Assembly: GCA_964563155.1 (NCBI GenBank)
Contig: CAZLVL010000004.1
Location: forward strand, 85,596 to 149,595
Direction: 5' to 3'
From: DUPQ01 sp964563155
GTDB lineage: Bacteria; Bacillota; Clostridia; DUPQ01
DNA length: 64,000 nucleotides
Each line of letters begins with the position of its first letter. The stretch's first letter is position 1. Positions 26,221 through 34,939 of this stretch are shown here, one piece after another. The notes under the pieces were generated by a model that saw only the letters and a program-made list of their open reading frames with translations, had not been told where the DNA came from and searched no databases. The position numbers were made by a program, and so were the translations under genes.

Positions 26221-27345
26221 ATGTTTAACAAAATAAGTATCAAAGCATTTTTTGCAAAGTTTGATTATATCTTTTTTGGCTTGGCCTTGTCCCTAGCGGG
26301 CATAGGCCTTTATGTCTTACCCAGTGTAGTAAATACTATGAATTCAGGACCTAGCATTGTAAAAACCCAGATTTTTGTAGTTGCTCTAGGTGTGATTGTT
26401 TGTTTAGTCTTATCTATCTTAGACTATTCCTTTTTTAGATATTGGGGGGTTCTTTTTTATGCTATTGGAATCTTAATGCTAATATATGTAATTCCTTTTG
26501 GTTATGGAAGAGATGACCCTAATATAGGTTCAAATAGCTGGATTATTCTTTTTAATAGGTTTAGCTTTCAGCCTTCAGAGCTTATGAAAGTGGCCTATAT
26601 GATGTTTGTTCCTGCCCAATTTGAACTACTAAAAGAAGAGTTTTCCTTTAAGCGTTTACTAATAACAGGAATATCAAGCACTCTTCCCATATTTTTAATT
26701 TTATTACAATCAGATATGGGAACTGCTATTGTTTTTGCTTTTGCTTTAATGGTTATTATATTTGTATATGGGATTAAGTATAGGTACATAATCGTATCTA
26801 TAGTAGGTTTTGCTATATCCTTGCCAATTATTTGGGTGTTTCTATCTGAATGGAGAAGAAATAGGATAAGGGTCTTTCTAAATCCCAACTATGACCCAGA
26901 AGGTGCTGGTTATCAGATGAGTAAATCCATAATTGCTCTTGGAAGTGGAGGCTTAAGAGGTTCAGGTCTGTATAACGGGATACAAACCCAAGGGGGAGGT
27001 ATACCTGTTAGAGAATCAGACTTCATTTTTTCAGCTATAGGGGAAGAGCTAGGTTTTATTGGTTGTCTTGTAATTGTAATACTAGGTTTGGCTCTAGTTT
27101 TAAAGGGAATACATATAGCTTCTAAGTGTGCTAGCTACTATGGTCAGTATACAGTTATAGGTATAACAGCAATTTTAGCCTTTCACTTTATTGAAAATAT
27201 AGGAATGAATATAGGTCTAATGCCAGTGACTGGAATTCCTTTACCTTTTATCTCAGCTGGGGGGACAAATCTATTGGGAAGCTTTGCCATGATAGGCATT
27301 GTTATATCTGCTTCTATAAGAAGAGATCAAGTAAAAAGAACATAA
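26221..27345 (+). CDS. rodA: RodA-like SEDS peptidoglycan glycosyltransferase
   Basis: This 374-residue polytopic membrane protein of the SEDS (FtsW/RodA/SpoVE) family polymerises lipid II together with a class B PBP. Conserved features are FQPSELMKV after the first loops, LLQSDMGTAIVF, the extracellular ESDFIFSAIGEELGFIG segment with its catalytic-region Asp, and GIPLPFISAGGTNLLGS near the C-terminus. It resembles RodA more than the FtsW encoded at 35.9 kb, but the two functions cannot be separated with certainty from sequence alone. It has its own promoter and a terminator, so it is a separate unit placed just ahead of the mraZ cluster. Confidence 0.85.
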   Translation: MFNKISIKAFFAKFDYIFFGLALSLAGIGLYVLPSVVNTMNSGPSIVKTQIFVVALGVIVCLVLSILDYSFFRYWGVLFYAIGILMLIYVIPFGYGRDDPNIGSNSWIILFNRFSFQPSELMKVAYMMFVPAQFELLKEEFSFKRLLITGISSTLPIFLILLQSDMGTAIVFAFALMVIIFVYGIKYRYIIVSIVGFAISLPIIWVFLSEWRRNRIRVFLNPNYDPEGAGYQMSKSIIALGSGGLRGSGLYNGIQTQGGGIPVRESDFIFSAIGEELGFIGCLVIVILGLALVLKGIHIASKCASYYGQYTVIGITAILAFHFIENIGMNIGLMPVTGIPLPFISAGGTNLLGSFAMIGIVISASIRRDQVKRT

Positions 27346-27372
27346 ATTGCTATTTTTAGTCAAGTGGTAAAC

Positions 27373-27398
27373 AAGACACCTTTATTGGTGTTTTTTTT
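27373..27398 (+). terminator. Intrinsic terminator after rodA
   Basis: AAGACACC (27373-27380), a TTTATT loop and GGTGTTTT (27387-27394) form an 8-bp stem with one G-T pair, followed by more T residues. It separates the SEDS gene from the mraZ promoter. Confidence 0.8.
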
Positions 27399-27440
27399 AG
27401 TGTTTTTAGGAATTTTTGCAAAATATTTAAGGAAAACCTA

Positions 27441-27469
27441 TTGACATGGGCTTGAGGTGGCTGTAAAAT
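27441..27469 (+). promoter_or_regulatory. Promoter of the mraZ (division/cell wall) operon
   Basis: A perfect TTGACA (27441-27446), a 17-nt spacer and TAAAAT (27464-27469) make a strong promoter. The MraZ repeats begin 7 nt downstream, so a bound repressor would cover the transcription start. Confidence 0.8.
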
Positions 27470-27475
27470 ATAATC

Positions 27476-27503
27476 AAGTGGTGACAAAGTGGTGACATAA
27501 TGG
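27476..27503 (+). promoter_or_regulatory. MraZ-box direct repeats (autoregulatory operator)
   Basis: AAGTGGTGAC occurs twice exactly, at 27476-27485 and 27487-27496, with an 11-bp period (one helical turn). A degenerate third copy with TGG follows near 27501. MraZ proteins are known to bind short TGG/GTGG direct repeats upstream of their own gene. Confidence 0.8.
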
Positions 27504-27524
27504 CAAGTAAGTGTGAGGCATAAG

Positions 27525-27989
27525 ATGGCAATGTATGGAGAATTTACGCATCGAGTGGATGACAAGGGGAGAGTAATACTTCCAGTATCTATGAGAGAAA
27601 TCTTAGGTGAAAAATTCGTAATTGCTAAAAGCTCAGACACAACGCTAAACATCCTTTATTTATACACAAGATCTGATTGGGAAAACATTATTGAAGCTGG
27701 TGCAAAAATAGCAGCTAAAGATAGAAGTAAAGCTCCATTTGTAAGACAACTATCTGCCAGTGGAAAAGATACAGAATTAGATAACCAAAACAGGGTCCTT
27801 ATCCCTATTGAACTTAGAAATTTTGCAAAGATTGAAAAAGAGGTTGTACTTCTTGGATTGGGTAATCGGGTAGAATTGTGGAATAAACAAGCTTATGAAC
27901 ACTATATACCTGAAACTACAACAATTGAAGAGTCTCAAGAAAATGCAGACAACGTAGCAGCCTTACTTGAAGAGATAGCAGCATTATAA
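27525..27989 (+). CDS. mraZ: Transcriptional regulator MraZ
   Basis: This SpoVT/AbrB-like DNA-binding protein heads the division and cell-wall cluster. It has two tandem AbrB-like halves: YGEFTHRVDDKGRVILPVSM at the N-terminus and DTELDNQNRVLIPIELRNF in the middle, followed by an acidic C-terminal tail. The GTG at 27513 is in frame, but the ATG at 27525 is 6 nt from GAGG (27515-27518) and gives the family-typical N-terminus, so it is preferred. The length, about 154 residues, is slightly above usual because of the tail. rsmH overlaps it by one base. It probably represses its own operon through the repeats at 27476-27503. Confidence 0.93.
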   Translation: MAMYGEFTHRVDDKGRVILPVSMREILGEKFVIAKSSDTTLNILYLYTRSDWENIIEAGAKIAAKDRSKAPFVRQLSASGKDTELDNQNRVLIPIELRNFAKIEKEVVLLGLGNRVELWNKQAYEHYIPETTTIEESQENADNVAALLEEIAAL

Positions 27990-28933
27990 TGAATGAATAT
28001 TCACATGAATCGGTAATGGCCGAGGAATGTATAAAATATTTGAATATTGACAAAAGCGGAATTTATGTAGACTGTACTGCCGGAGGTGGCGGACACTCAC
28101 TAAGAATATACAAAAGATTAAATGAAGATGGGCTCTTAGTCGCCTGTGACCAAGACTTAGAAGCCTGTACTGTTACTAAAGATAAGCTAACAAAGTACAA
28201 AGGAAAAGCTCAATTCAAGGTTGTAAATGATAACTTTGTGAACATTGACAAAATAATAGAAGATAATTGTCCCAAGGGAGTGGATGGGATATTGATGGAT
28301 TTAGGAGTATCTTCTTATCAATTAGATACTAAAGATCGAGGATTTTCCTACCATCATGATGGACCTTTAGACATGAGAATGGATAATACCAAAGATAAAA
28401 GCGCCTATGACATAGTCAATAGGTATACAAAAGAAGATTTAGCTCGAATTCTATTTGAATACGGAGAAGAAAAACACTCAAGAAGAATAGCAGATGCTAT
28501 AGTGCACAAAAGAAAAGATAGGCCCATTACCACCACTTTAGAATTAGCAGAGATTATTAAGCAAGCATATCCTGCTAAAGAAAAATTTCGGGGCAAACAT
28601 CCTGCCAGAAAATCCTTTCAAGCTATTAGGATAGAGGTTAATCAGGAGCTGGAGGTTTTGAAAGAAGCCTTACCAAAGGCGGCAAAAGCACTAAATAAAA
28701 ATGGAAGATTAGTGGTTTTGACCTTTCATTCCTTGGAAGACAGAATAGTTAAGAATATATTTAATGAACTGGTTAACCCTTGTACATGTCCTCCTTCTTT
28801 TCCTGTATGTGTATGTGGAAAGGTTGCAGAACATAAATTAGTCCTAAGAAAGCCACTTCTTCCCAATGAAGAAGAGATGGAAAGGAATTATCGTGCCAGA
28901 AGCTCAAAACTTAGAGTTTTGGAAAAAATATAA
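27989..28933 (+). CDS. rsmH: 16S rRNA (cytosine1402-N4)-methyltransferase RsmH
   Basis: This SAM-dependent enzyme methylates C1402 of 16S rRNA. It has 314 residues with the family motifs YSHESVMAEECI at the N-terminus, VDCTAGGGGHS (SAM loop), GILMDLGVSSYQLD, KSFQAIRIEVNQEL and VVLTFHSLEDRIVK. Four clustered Cys residues around NPCTCPPSFPVCVCG near residue 270 are common in RsmH proteins. It is coupled to mraZ by a TAATG overlap. A 398-nt gap follows before ftsL, so it may end the first transcript. Confidence 0.97.
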   Translation: MNEYSHESVMAEECIKYLNIDKSGIYVDCTAGGGGHSLRIYKRLNEDGLLVACDQDLEACTVTKDKLTKYKGKAQFKVVNDNFVNIDKIIEDNCPKGVDGILMDLGVSSYQLDTKDRGFSYHHDGPLDMRMDNTKDKSAYDIVNRYTKEDLARILFEYGEEKHSRRIADAIVHKRKDRPITTTLELAEIIKQAYPAKEKFRGKHPARKSFQAIRIEVNQELEVLKEALPKAAKALNKNGRLVVLTFHSLEDRIVKNIFNELVNPCTCPPSFPVCVCGKVAEHKLVLRKPLLPNEEEMERNYRARSSKLRVLEKI

Positions 28934-29005
28934 ACTAAAGATAAAACATTACAAAAGGTCATTTTATATGACAAAGGCATGACACATTCTTACTACATGT
29001 AATGG

Positions 29006-29050
29006 AAAACACTAAAGAAAGATTAAAACACTAAAGAAAACACTAGAAGA
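29006..29050 (+). repeat. Three short direct repeats in the rsmH-ftsL gap
   Basis: AAAACACTAAAGAAA occurs exactly at 29006-29020 and 29025-29039, with a third degenerate copy (AAAACACTAGAAGA) at 29037-29050. They stand immediately before the 13-bp inverted repeat. The function is unknown; they could be protein-binding sites. Confidence 0.6.
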
Positions 29051-29052
29051 CA

Positions 29053-29087
29053 GCCGGTTATAAAAAATTCCCCCTTTTATAACCGGC
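29053..29087. other. Perfect 13-bp hairpin without T-tract in the rsmH-ftsL gap
   Basis: GCCGGTTATAAAA (29053-29065) pairs exactly with TTTTATAACCGGC (29075-29087) around a 9-nt AATTCCCCC loop. It is the only GC-rich element in a very AT-rich 398-nt gap. The bases after it are AAAAATCTATCTAGGGC before a T6 run (29105-29110), so it is not a textbook terminator, although it may still end the rsmH transcript. Confidence 0.65.
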
Positions 29088-29206
29088 AAAAATCTATCTA
29101 GGGCTTTTTTCTTCCTTATGAAATGAAAAAGTATACGTAAGTATAAAGAGGTTTCGGGAAAATAATTTTTTTAATATACTTCTAATTTATAGAAGATAAG
29201 ATATTT

Positions 29207-29215
29207 TGCTATAAT
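29207..29215 (+). promoter_or_regulatory. Extended -10 promoter for the ftsL-murG operon
   Basis: TGCTATAAT is an extended -10 element (TGnTATAAT) 117 nt before the ftsL ATG, with no clear -35. It would give a long AT-rich leader containing several TATA-type repeats (29216-29310) in which I see no gene. Confidence 0.55.
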
Positions 29216-29331
29216 TAACAATATACAAAAAGTATATTTACCTATATACAATAAACTATATATAGCTACATAAATAAACTGTACATAGTTATAAAATATA
29301 CATATAAGATTGTTTGAAGAAGTGGATTTTA

Positions 29332-29802
29332 ATGGGAAAGATTAGAAAAGAAGAAGTAACTAAAGGTAATAAGAAAGAAAACAAAAAGACTGAAGGAAAA
29401 GTATATAATGTTTTCTACTATTTCAAAGCCGTGATAATACTCTTGTTTGTATTCACGGCCTTATTTTTAATCATCTTTAGATATGTAGATATGATAAACA
29501 AGAATTATGACATAAATATGATGACCAATAAGTTAAATGATATTAAGGCTGATAACTCATACCTATCTGCTAAGTTAGACAAACAATTAAATATTACAAA
29601 AATTAATGATATTGCTACTAACAGGCTTAATATGGCGAAGCCCCATAAAGACCAGATTATATATATTAATGTGGATATAGAGGATAAATATGTTGCTAAT
29701 GAAACAGAGGATCTAAGGTCTAAGTACCTAAGGGTTTTAGATATAATTCAAAATACTTTTGATTCTATAAAAATTATGTTCAAGGATTTTAAGATTTTCT
29801 AA
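29332..29802 (+). CDS. ftsL: FtsL/DivIC-like septum protein
   Basis: This is a small bitopic membrane protein in the FtsL position between rsmH and the class B PBP. It has a basic cytoplasmic N-terminus (residues 1-28), one membrane helix (about 30-52, FKAVIILLFVFTALFLIIF), and an extracellular coiled-coil-like stretch (MTNKLNDIKADNSYLSAKLD). The short motif ATNRLNMAKP resembles the end of FtsL/DivIC domains. Such proteins bridge the septal synthases. An upstream TTG at 29314 is in frame, but the ATG at 29332 has AAGTGG 6 nt upstream. The assignment rests mainly on position and topology because the family is poorly conserved in sequence. Confidence 0.75.
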   Translation: MGKIRKEEVTKGNKKENKKTEGKVYNVFYYFKAVIILLFVFTALFLIIFRYVDMINKNYDINMMTNKLNDIKADNSYLSAKLDKQLNITKINDIATNRLNMAKPHKDQIIYINVDIEDKYVANETEDLRSKYLRVLDIIQNTFDSIKIMFKDFKIF

Positions 29803-29817
29803 TATAATATAGTGATT

Positions 29818-32037
29818 ATGATAAACATGAAGAAAAAAGAGAAGAAAGAAGACAGATTGAAAAGTGAAAAGGATAATATAAATAATAATCTTGCAAGAAA
29901 AAGATTGTTAGTATTAACCAGCTTTTTTATCATCTTTGCTATGGTTGTAGCAGGCTATACTGGTTATGTTCAATTACTTTGGGCAAAAGAATTAAGGGTA
30001 ATGGCTAGTGAAATGCAAAATAGGGATAGAACCATTAAGGCTCAAAGGGGAAATATCTATGATAGTCTAGGAAATCCCTTAGCAATATCCATAAGTGTGG
30101 ATACTATTACTGCTAGTCCCGCCATATTAGGAACTAATACCAATGTAACCGTAGCTGAAGTCACAAAAAGATTAAGTGAAATTTTAGATTTAGATTATGA
30201 TAGTCTCTTAAAAAAACTAGATAACAAAACCCAATACCAGCAAATTGCTTTTAAAGTAGAAAAAGAATTGAGCCAAGAAGTAAAAGAGTATCTTGATGAG
30301 TTTAAGATTGATGGCATATATATTCAAAAAGATACAAAGCGCTATTACCCCTATGGCGACATGTGTGCCCATGTCATAGGTTTTGCTGGAGATGACAATC
30401 AAGGCCTCTTAGGCTTAGAACTAGCTGCAGACTCCTATTTAAGGGGCATTGATGGCAAGATTTTAAGTGATTTGGATGTTAAAGGTACCCAATTGCCTTT
30501 TTCTGAACAAGGTAAAATTGAAGCAACTGACGGCTATAACGTGGTAACAACAATCAACATAGATATTCAAAAAATTGCTGAAGAAGTAGTTAATATGGCA
30601 ATTGTAGATAATAAATCACAAGATGGGGCTGTCTGTATTGTTTCTGATAGTAAAAGTGGAAAAGTTTTGGCTATGGTATCAGAACCTGGTTTTGATTTAA
30701 ATGACCCAAGAGCCCTCCCTGAAGGCTACAACATTGAAGGTTGGACCGGTATGAGAGCTTCTGATGTGGACCTTTTATACAGCACAGTATGGAGAAACAA
30801 GGCCCTTATGGATACCTATGAACCAGGCTCTACCTTTAAGGCTATAACCACAGCAATAGCCTTAGAAGAGAGTAAGATTACTCTAGATACCCTAGTAACA
30901 GACTTTCCAGTGACAGTATCTGGTGCAACAATACATTGTTGGTCAAAGGAGTATCCTCACGGTGAAGAAACCTTCTTACAAGCTATATACAACTCTTGTA
31001 ATCCAGTCTTTGTAAAAATATCCCATTTAATTGGGGTAGACATATTTTATGACTATATTAGAAACTTTGGTTTTAGAAATAGTTCAGGAATTGAGCTTTA
31101 TGGTGAAGGTGAAAGTATTTTTCATGAAAATCCAACTAAGTTAGATATGTCTGTTGCTTCTTTTGGTCAAAGATTCCAAGTTACTCCCATGCAAATGGTA
31201 AGTGCATATAATGCAATAGCCAATGGGGGATATCTTAAAAAGCCCTATCTGATTGAAAAGATTACTGACCAGAATAATAATACTATTATGGAGTTTGAGC
31301 CCACTGAATTAAGACAAGTTATTTCCAAAGAAAGCTCAGACCAACTTAGAGAGGTCTTAGAAGGAGTCGTTTCTGAAGGTGGAGGAAAGAATGCCTATGT
31401 AGAAGGCTATAAAATTGCTGGAAAGACCGGTACCAGTGAAACAACCATAGATGATGTATATGTTTCTTCTTTTATAGGGTTTGCACCAGCTGACAATCCA
31501 GCTATAACAGTGCTTTTCATAGTTTTTAATCCCCAAGGTGAATCCTATTATGGAAGCCAGGTAGCTGCACCCTATGCAAAAATTGTATTTCAAAGAGCCT
31601 TAGAAGAATTGGGAGTAAGACAAAGTAGTGAATCAAAGCAAAAGGCAAAAATTACAATACCTTCTCTTACAGGGTATAATATTAAAAAGGCAGCTGAAAA
31701 GCTAAAGTCTCTTGGACTTACCTATGAAATAGAAGGAAATGTATCAAAAGAGGATACAACAGTAATGTATCAATTTCCTGTAAGTGGAGACATATTATCC
31801 TCAGATAGTCATGTTGTCTTGTATACTTATGTGCCAGACAGTAAAAAGACCATACAAATGCCTTATTTAATAGGAAAAGACAAGGATTATGTTATAAAGA
31901 CCTTGAGAGACTTAGGATTAAATGTACAAGATGATGGAAATGGAATTTGTGTAGATGTGGAATATCCAGCAGGTAGTCTTGTTGAAAAGGGAACAATTGT
32001 TAAAATAACATTTAGATATACAGATTATTTGGATTAA
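29818..32037 (+). CDS. Class B penicillin-binding protein with two PASTA domains (PBP2B/SpoVD type)
   Basis: This is a septal transpeptidase of about 739 residues. A short basic tail and one membrane helix (about 32-55) are followed by the PBP dimerisation domain (RTIKAQRGNIYDSLGNPLA), the transpeptidase domain with Ser338 in GSTFK, S-C-N in YNSCNPVF and K536-T-G in GKTGTSET, then two PASTA domains (ITIPSLTGYNIKKAAEKL and IQMPYLIGKDKDYVIKTL). It should act with the FtsW encoded downstream. Starts are possible at GTG 29812, ATG 29818 and ATG 29827, and none has a clear Shine-Dalgarno sequence; I chose ATG 29818. SpoVD and vegetative PBP2B cannot be told apart here. Confidence 0.92.
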   Translation: MINMKKKEKKEDRLKSEKDNINNNLARKRLLVLTSFFIIFAMVVAGYTGYVQLLWAKELRVMASEMQNRDRTIKAQRGNIYDSLGNPLAISISVDTITASPAILGTNTNVTVAEVTKRLSEILDLDYDSLLKKLDNKTQYQQIAFKVEKELSQEVKEYLDEFKIDGIYIQKDTKRYYPYGDMCAHVIGFAGDDNQGLLGLELAADSYLRGIDGKILSDLDVKGTQLPFSEQGKIEATDGYNVVTTINIDIQKIAEEVVNMAIVDNKSQDGAVCIVSDSKSGKVLAMVSEPGFDLNDPRALPEGYNIEGWTGMRASDVDLLYSTVWRNKALMDTYEPGSTFKAITTAIALEESKITLDTLVTDFPVTVSGATIHCWSKEYPHGEETFLQAIYNSCNPVFVKISHLIGVDIFYDYIRNFGFRNSSGIELYGEGESIFHENPTKLDMSVASFGQRFQVTPMQMVSAYNAIANGGYLKKPYLIEKITDQNNNTIMEFEPTELRQVISKESSDQLREVLEGVVSEGGGKNAYVEGYKIAGKTGTSETTIDDVYVSSFIGFAPADNPAITVLFIVFNPQGESYYGSQVAAPYAKIVFQRALEELGVRQSSESKQKAKITIPSLTGYNIKKAAEKLKSLGLTYEIEGNVSKEDTTVMYQFPVSGDILSSDSHVVLYTYVPDSKKTIQMPYLIGKDKDYVIKTLRDLGLNVQDDGNGICVDVEYPAGSLVEKGTIVKITFRYTDYLD

Positions 32038-32074
32038 TAAATCACTATTGTATAGTTAGGGGTATGGTTAGTAA

Positions 32075-33568
32075 ATGATTAGAATTAAAGATCTTTTAAA
32101 AACATGTGAATACAAAAATCTTTATGGAAACCAGAATTTTCAAATAGAAGATATTAGTTATGATTCTAGAAAAACAGATAAGAATCACCTTTTTATAGCT
32201 ATTGATGGGGTGGACCAAGATGGACATAAGTATATAGGTCTGGCGGTAGAAAAAGGAGCTAGAGCTCTTGTTGTAAGTAAAGATTTTGATAAGTATATTG
32301 ATTTGTATCCAAATTTAACTATTATTGAGGTTTTTCATGCTAGGAGATTTTTGGCTCAGGCTTCAAGTGTGTTTTTTGAAAATCCCTCAGCTAGTTTAAA
32401 CTTAATAGGTATTACAGGTACAAAAGGAAAGTCTACCATTAGCTACATGATTAAAGAGATTTTTGACAAGGCAAGTAAAGCAACTGCCATTATAGGAACC
32501 ATGGGAGCCGTTTATGGGGATAAAACCAAAGACTTATCTGCAACAACACCTGCTTCTTATGATTTGCAAAAATTATTCTTAGACTTTAAAAATGCAGGCG
32601 TGAAAACTTGTGTAATGGAAGTTTCTTCAATTGCTCTTAAGCAAGATAGGGTATATGGCTTGGATTTTTCAGCTGTCTTATACACCAACTTAACACAAGC
32701 CCATATTACACCAAGAGAACATCCCACCTTTGATGATTACTATCAGTCTAAAAAAATGATATTCCAAAAAAGTCCTCTTGTTTTTGTTAACAGGGATGAT
32801 GACTTAGTAATGAAAGCTCTTGAAGAGTTTATAAAGGAAGATAATTTTAAAAGTGAGAGGAAAATCCATACTATAGGTCTAGATTCAAAGGCTGATATAT
32901 ATGCATCTGATATTAAATCGGAAAACCATAAAAGCACCTTTAGATATGTAGGCTTAGGTCAAGACTTTGAAATTGAAGTGGATATGCCAGGTCTTTTTAA
33001 TGTATACAACGCTCTTTTTGCAGCAAGTCTTGCTTTAATAAATAATATTGATATTGAATATATAAAAGAAGCTCTTAGGGTGGTTCAAGTTAAGGGAAGA
33101 TGTGAAAAAGTGGAAACTAAGAGAGATTTTACTCTTATGATAGACTATGCCCATACACCTGATAGCCTTGAAAAGCTTTTAGTAGCAGTAAAAGAAACCC
33201 ATAATAAGGGAAGGGTAATATGTCTTTTTGGCTGTGGAGGAGATAGAGACAAATATATGAGGCCCTTAATGGGAGAGATATCTGGATTAAATGCAGATTT
33301 TACCATTATTACATCGGATAATTCTAGAACAGAAGATCCAGATAATATCATTGCCATGATTGAAGAGGGAATAAAAAAGACAAAGGGCCAATATATCAGA
33401 ATTACGGACAGGACCCAGGCTATTTATCATGGGCTTTCTATAGCTAAAAAAGATGATATCCTAATACTAGCAGGTAAAGGCCATGAGACCTATATGGACG
33501 TTGGTGGGGAAAAGATCAACTATGATGAAAGAGAAATTGTGAAAGAGGCTTTGGAAAAAATAAAATGA
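32075..33568 (+). CDS. murE: UDP-MurNAc-tripeptide ligase MurE
   Basis: This cytoplasmic ligase adds the third amino acid of the peptidoglycan stem. It has 497 residues in three Mur-ligase domains: an N-terminal uridine-binding domain (ISYDSRKTDKNHLFIAI), an ATPase domain with the P-loop GITGTKGKSTISYM, and a C-terminal domain with the substrate-selecting motif TSDNSRTEDPDNI. Meso-diaminopimelate enzymes usually show DNPR. Here the Arg is kept but Pro is Ser, which I read as DAP-type with moderate confidence. An AGGGG site stands 12 nt before the ATG, rather far. The stop overlaps murF (ATGA). Confidence 0.96.
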   Translation: MIRIKDLLKTCEYKNLYGNQNFQIEDISYDSRKTDKNHLFIAIDGVDQDGHKYIGLAVEKGARALVVSKDFDKYIDLYPNLTIIEVFHARRFLAQASSVFFENPSASLNLIGITGTKGKSTISYMIKEIFDKASKATAIIGTMGAVYGDKTKDLSATTPASYDLQKLFLDFKNAGVKTCVMEVSSIALKQDRVYGLDFSAVLYTNLTQAHITPREHPTFDDYYQSKKMIFQKSPLVFVNRDDDLVMKALEEFIKEDNFKSERKIHTIGLDSKADIYASDIKSENHKSTFRYVGLGQDFEIEVDMPGLFNVYNALFAASLALINNIDIEYIKEALRVVQVKGRCEKVETKRDFTLMIDYAHTPDSLEKLLVAVKETHNKGRVICLFGCGGDRDKYMRPLMGEISGLNADFTIITSDNSRTEDPDNIIAMIEEGIKKTKGQYIRITDRTQAIYHGLSIAKKDDILILAGKGHETYMDVGGEKINYDEREIVKEALEKIK

Positions 33569-34935
33569 TTTTGAATCTAAAAGAAACATTTGAATTATTG
33601 GAAAATGAATATCTTAATGATGAGAATCCTTGGATAAAAGGAGTATCAATAGATAGTAGAACCATAAAAGAGGGCTTTATTTACTTTGCAATTATTGGAG
33701 ATAATTTTGATGGCCATGATTTTATAAAGAAGGCCTTTGAAAAAGGAGCTCTAGCTGCTGTATCTTCTAATAAGTCTTTAGATTTAGGTGCAAATAATCC
33801 AATTATCTATGTAGAAGATACAAGACAAGCCTTAACAGACCTAGCTAGGTACTATAGAAAGAAGTTTGACATTCCCATAGTAGGAATAACAGGTTCTAAT
33901 GGGAAAACTACTACTAAAGAATATGTAAAAAGTGTACTACAAACTAAATATAATGTTTCTTATACCTTAGGTAATTTAAATAACCAAACTGGAGTTCCTT
34001 TAACCATATTTTCCTTTACTAAAGCAACGAAAGCTGGGGTAGTGGAAATGGGAATGAATATGAGACAAGAGATAAGTCAACTCTCAAGATTGGTTGAGCC
34101 TGATATTGGGATTATTACTAATATTGGTAGTGGACATATTGGTAAACTGGGAAGCATACAAGAAATATTTCTAGCAAAAAAGGAAATCATTGAAGGTATT
34201 AAAAAAGATGGCTTCTTAATCTTAAATGATGACGATGCTTTTCTTTCTTCGATTGAAGAAGAAGACATTGATGAGAATAAGAATATAAAAATAGTAAGAG
34301 TTGGTATCAAGTCAAAAAGGGCTCATGTTATGGCAAGAGATTTAGTCTTAAATGAAGATATGACCTATTCTTTTAAATATGAAGGTTTTGACATTACCTT
34401 AGCCTTACCAGGAATACACAATGTCTACAATGCTCTAAATGGATTAGCATTGGTGAAGATATTAGATTTAGACCTTAAAAAAGCTATTGATGCTATAGAA
34501 AAGTTTGAAGGATATCATATGAGAAGTCAAATTTGTAAAATTGGCGATAATATAGTTATTAATGATGCCTACAATGCTAATTATGACTCAATGAAAGCTT
34601 CAATTGATATTTTAGCCAACTACAAGCAAAGAAAAATAGCTGTATTGGGAGATATGTTAGAGCTAGGAAGCTTTGAAAAGGATTATCACAAAAAGGTAGG
34701 AGCATACTTAAAGAAAAAGAGTATTGACTTACTTTTAGCTGTAGGTAATAATGCTGATTTTTACAAAGAAGGGGCTCTAGAAGCTGGAATGGACCAAAGT
34801 AAGGTCTTAGTTTTTTCTAATATAGAAGAAGCTAAGCAAGCTTTACACAAGCTTCTAATACCTTTTGATGTTATATTAATAAAAGGCTCAAGAGGAGCTC
34901 AAATGGAAAGAATATTGGAAGGATGGAAAGAATAA
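33565..34935 (+). CDS. murF: UDP-MurNAc-tripeptide--D-Ala-D-Ala ligase MurF
   Basis: This ligase adds D-Ala-D-Ala to the UDP-MurNAc-tripeptide. It has 456 residues with the MurF-type start (GVSIDSRTIKEGFIYFAI), P-loop GITGSNGKTTTKEY, GNLNNQTGVPLTIF, EMGMNMRQEISQLSRL, NIGSGHIGKLGS, and the C-terminal domain with NDAYNANYDSMKASID and ILIKGSRGAQMERI. All are typical. It is coupled to murE by a 4-nt overlap, and mraY starts 5 nt downstream. Confidence 0.97.
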   Translation: MILNLKETFELLENEYLNDENPWIKGVSIDSRTIKEGFIYFAIIGDNFDGHDFIKKAFEKGALAAVSSNKSLDLGANNPIIYVEDTRQALTDLARYYRKKFDIPIVGITGSNGKTTTKEYVKSVLQTKYNVSYTLGNLNNQTGVPLTIFSFTKATKAGVVEMGMNMRQEISQLSRLVEPDIGIITNIGSGHIGKLGSIQEIFLAKKEIIEGIKKDGFLILNDDDAFLSSIEEEDIDENKNIKIVRVGIKSKRAHVMARDLVLNEDMTYSFKYEGFDITLALPGIHNVYNALNGLALVKILDLDLKKAIDAIEKFEGYHMRSQICKIGDNIVINDAYNANYDSMKASIDILANYKQRKIAVLGDMLELGSFEKDYHKKVGAYLKKKSIDLLLAVGNNADFYKEGALEAGMDQSKVLVFSNIEEAKQALHKLLIPFDVILIKGSRGAQMERILEGWKE

Positions 34936-34939
34936 TAGT

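Noticed and set aside
27452..27474. TTGAGG with TATAAT as the mraZ promoter
   Set aside because: The spacing is only 11 nt. TTGACA with TAAAAT at 17 nt in the same place is much better.
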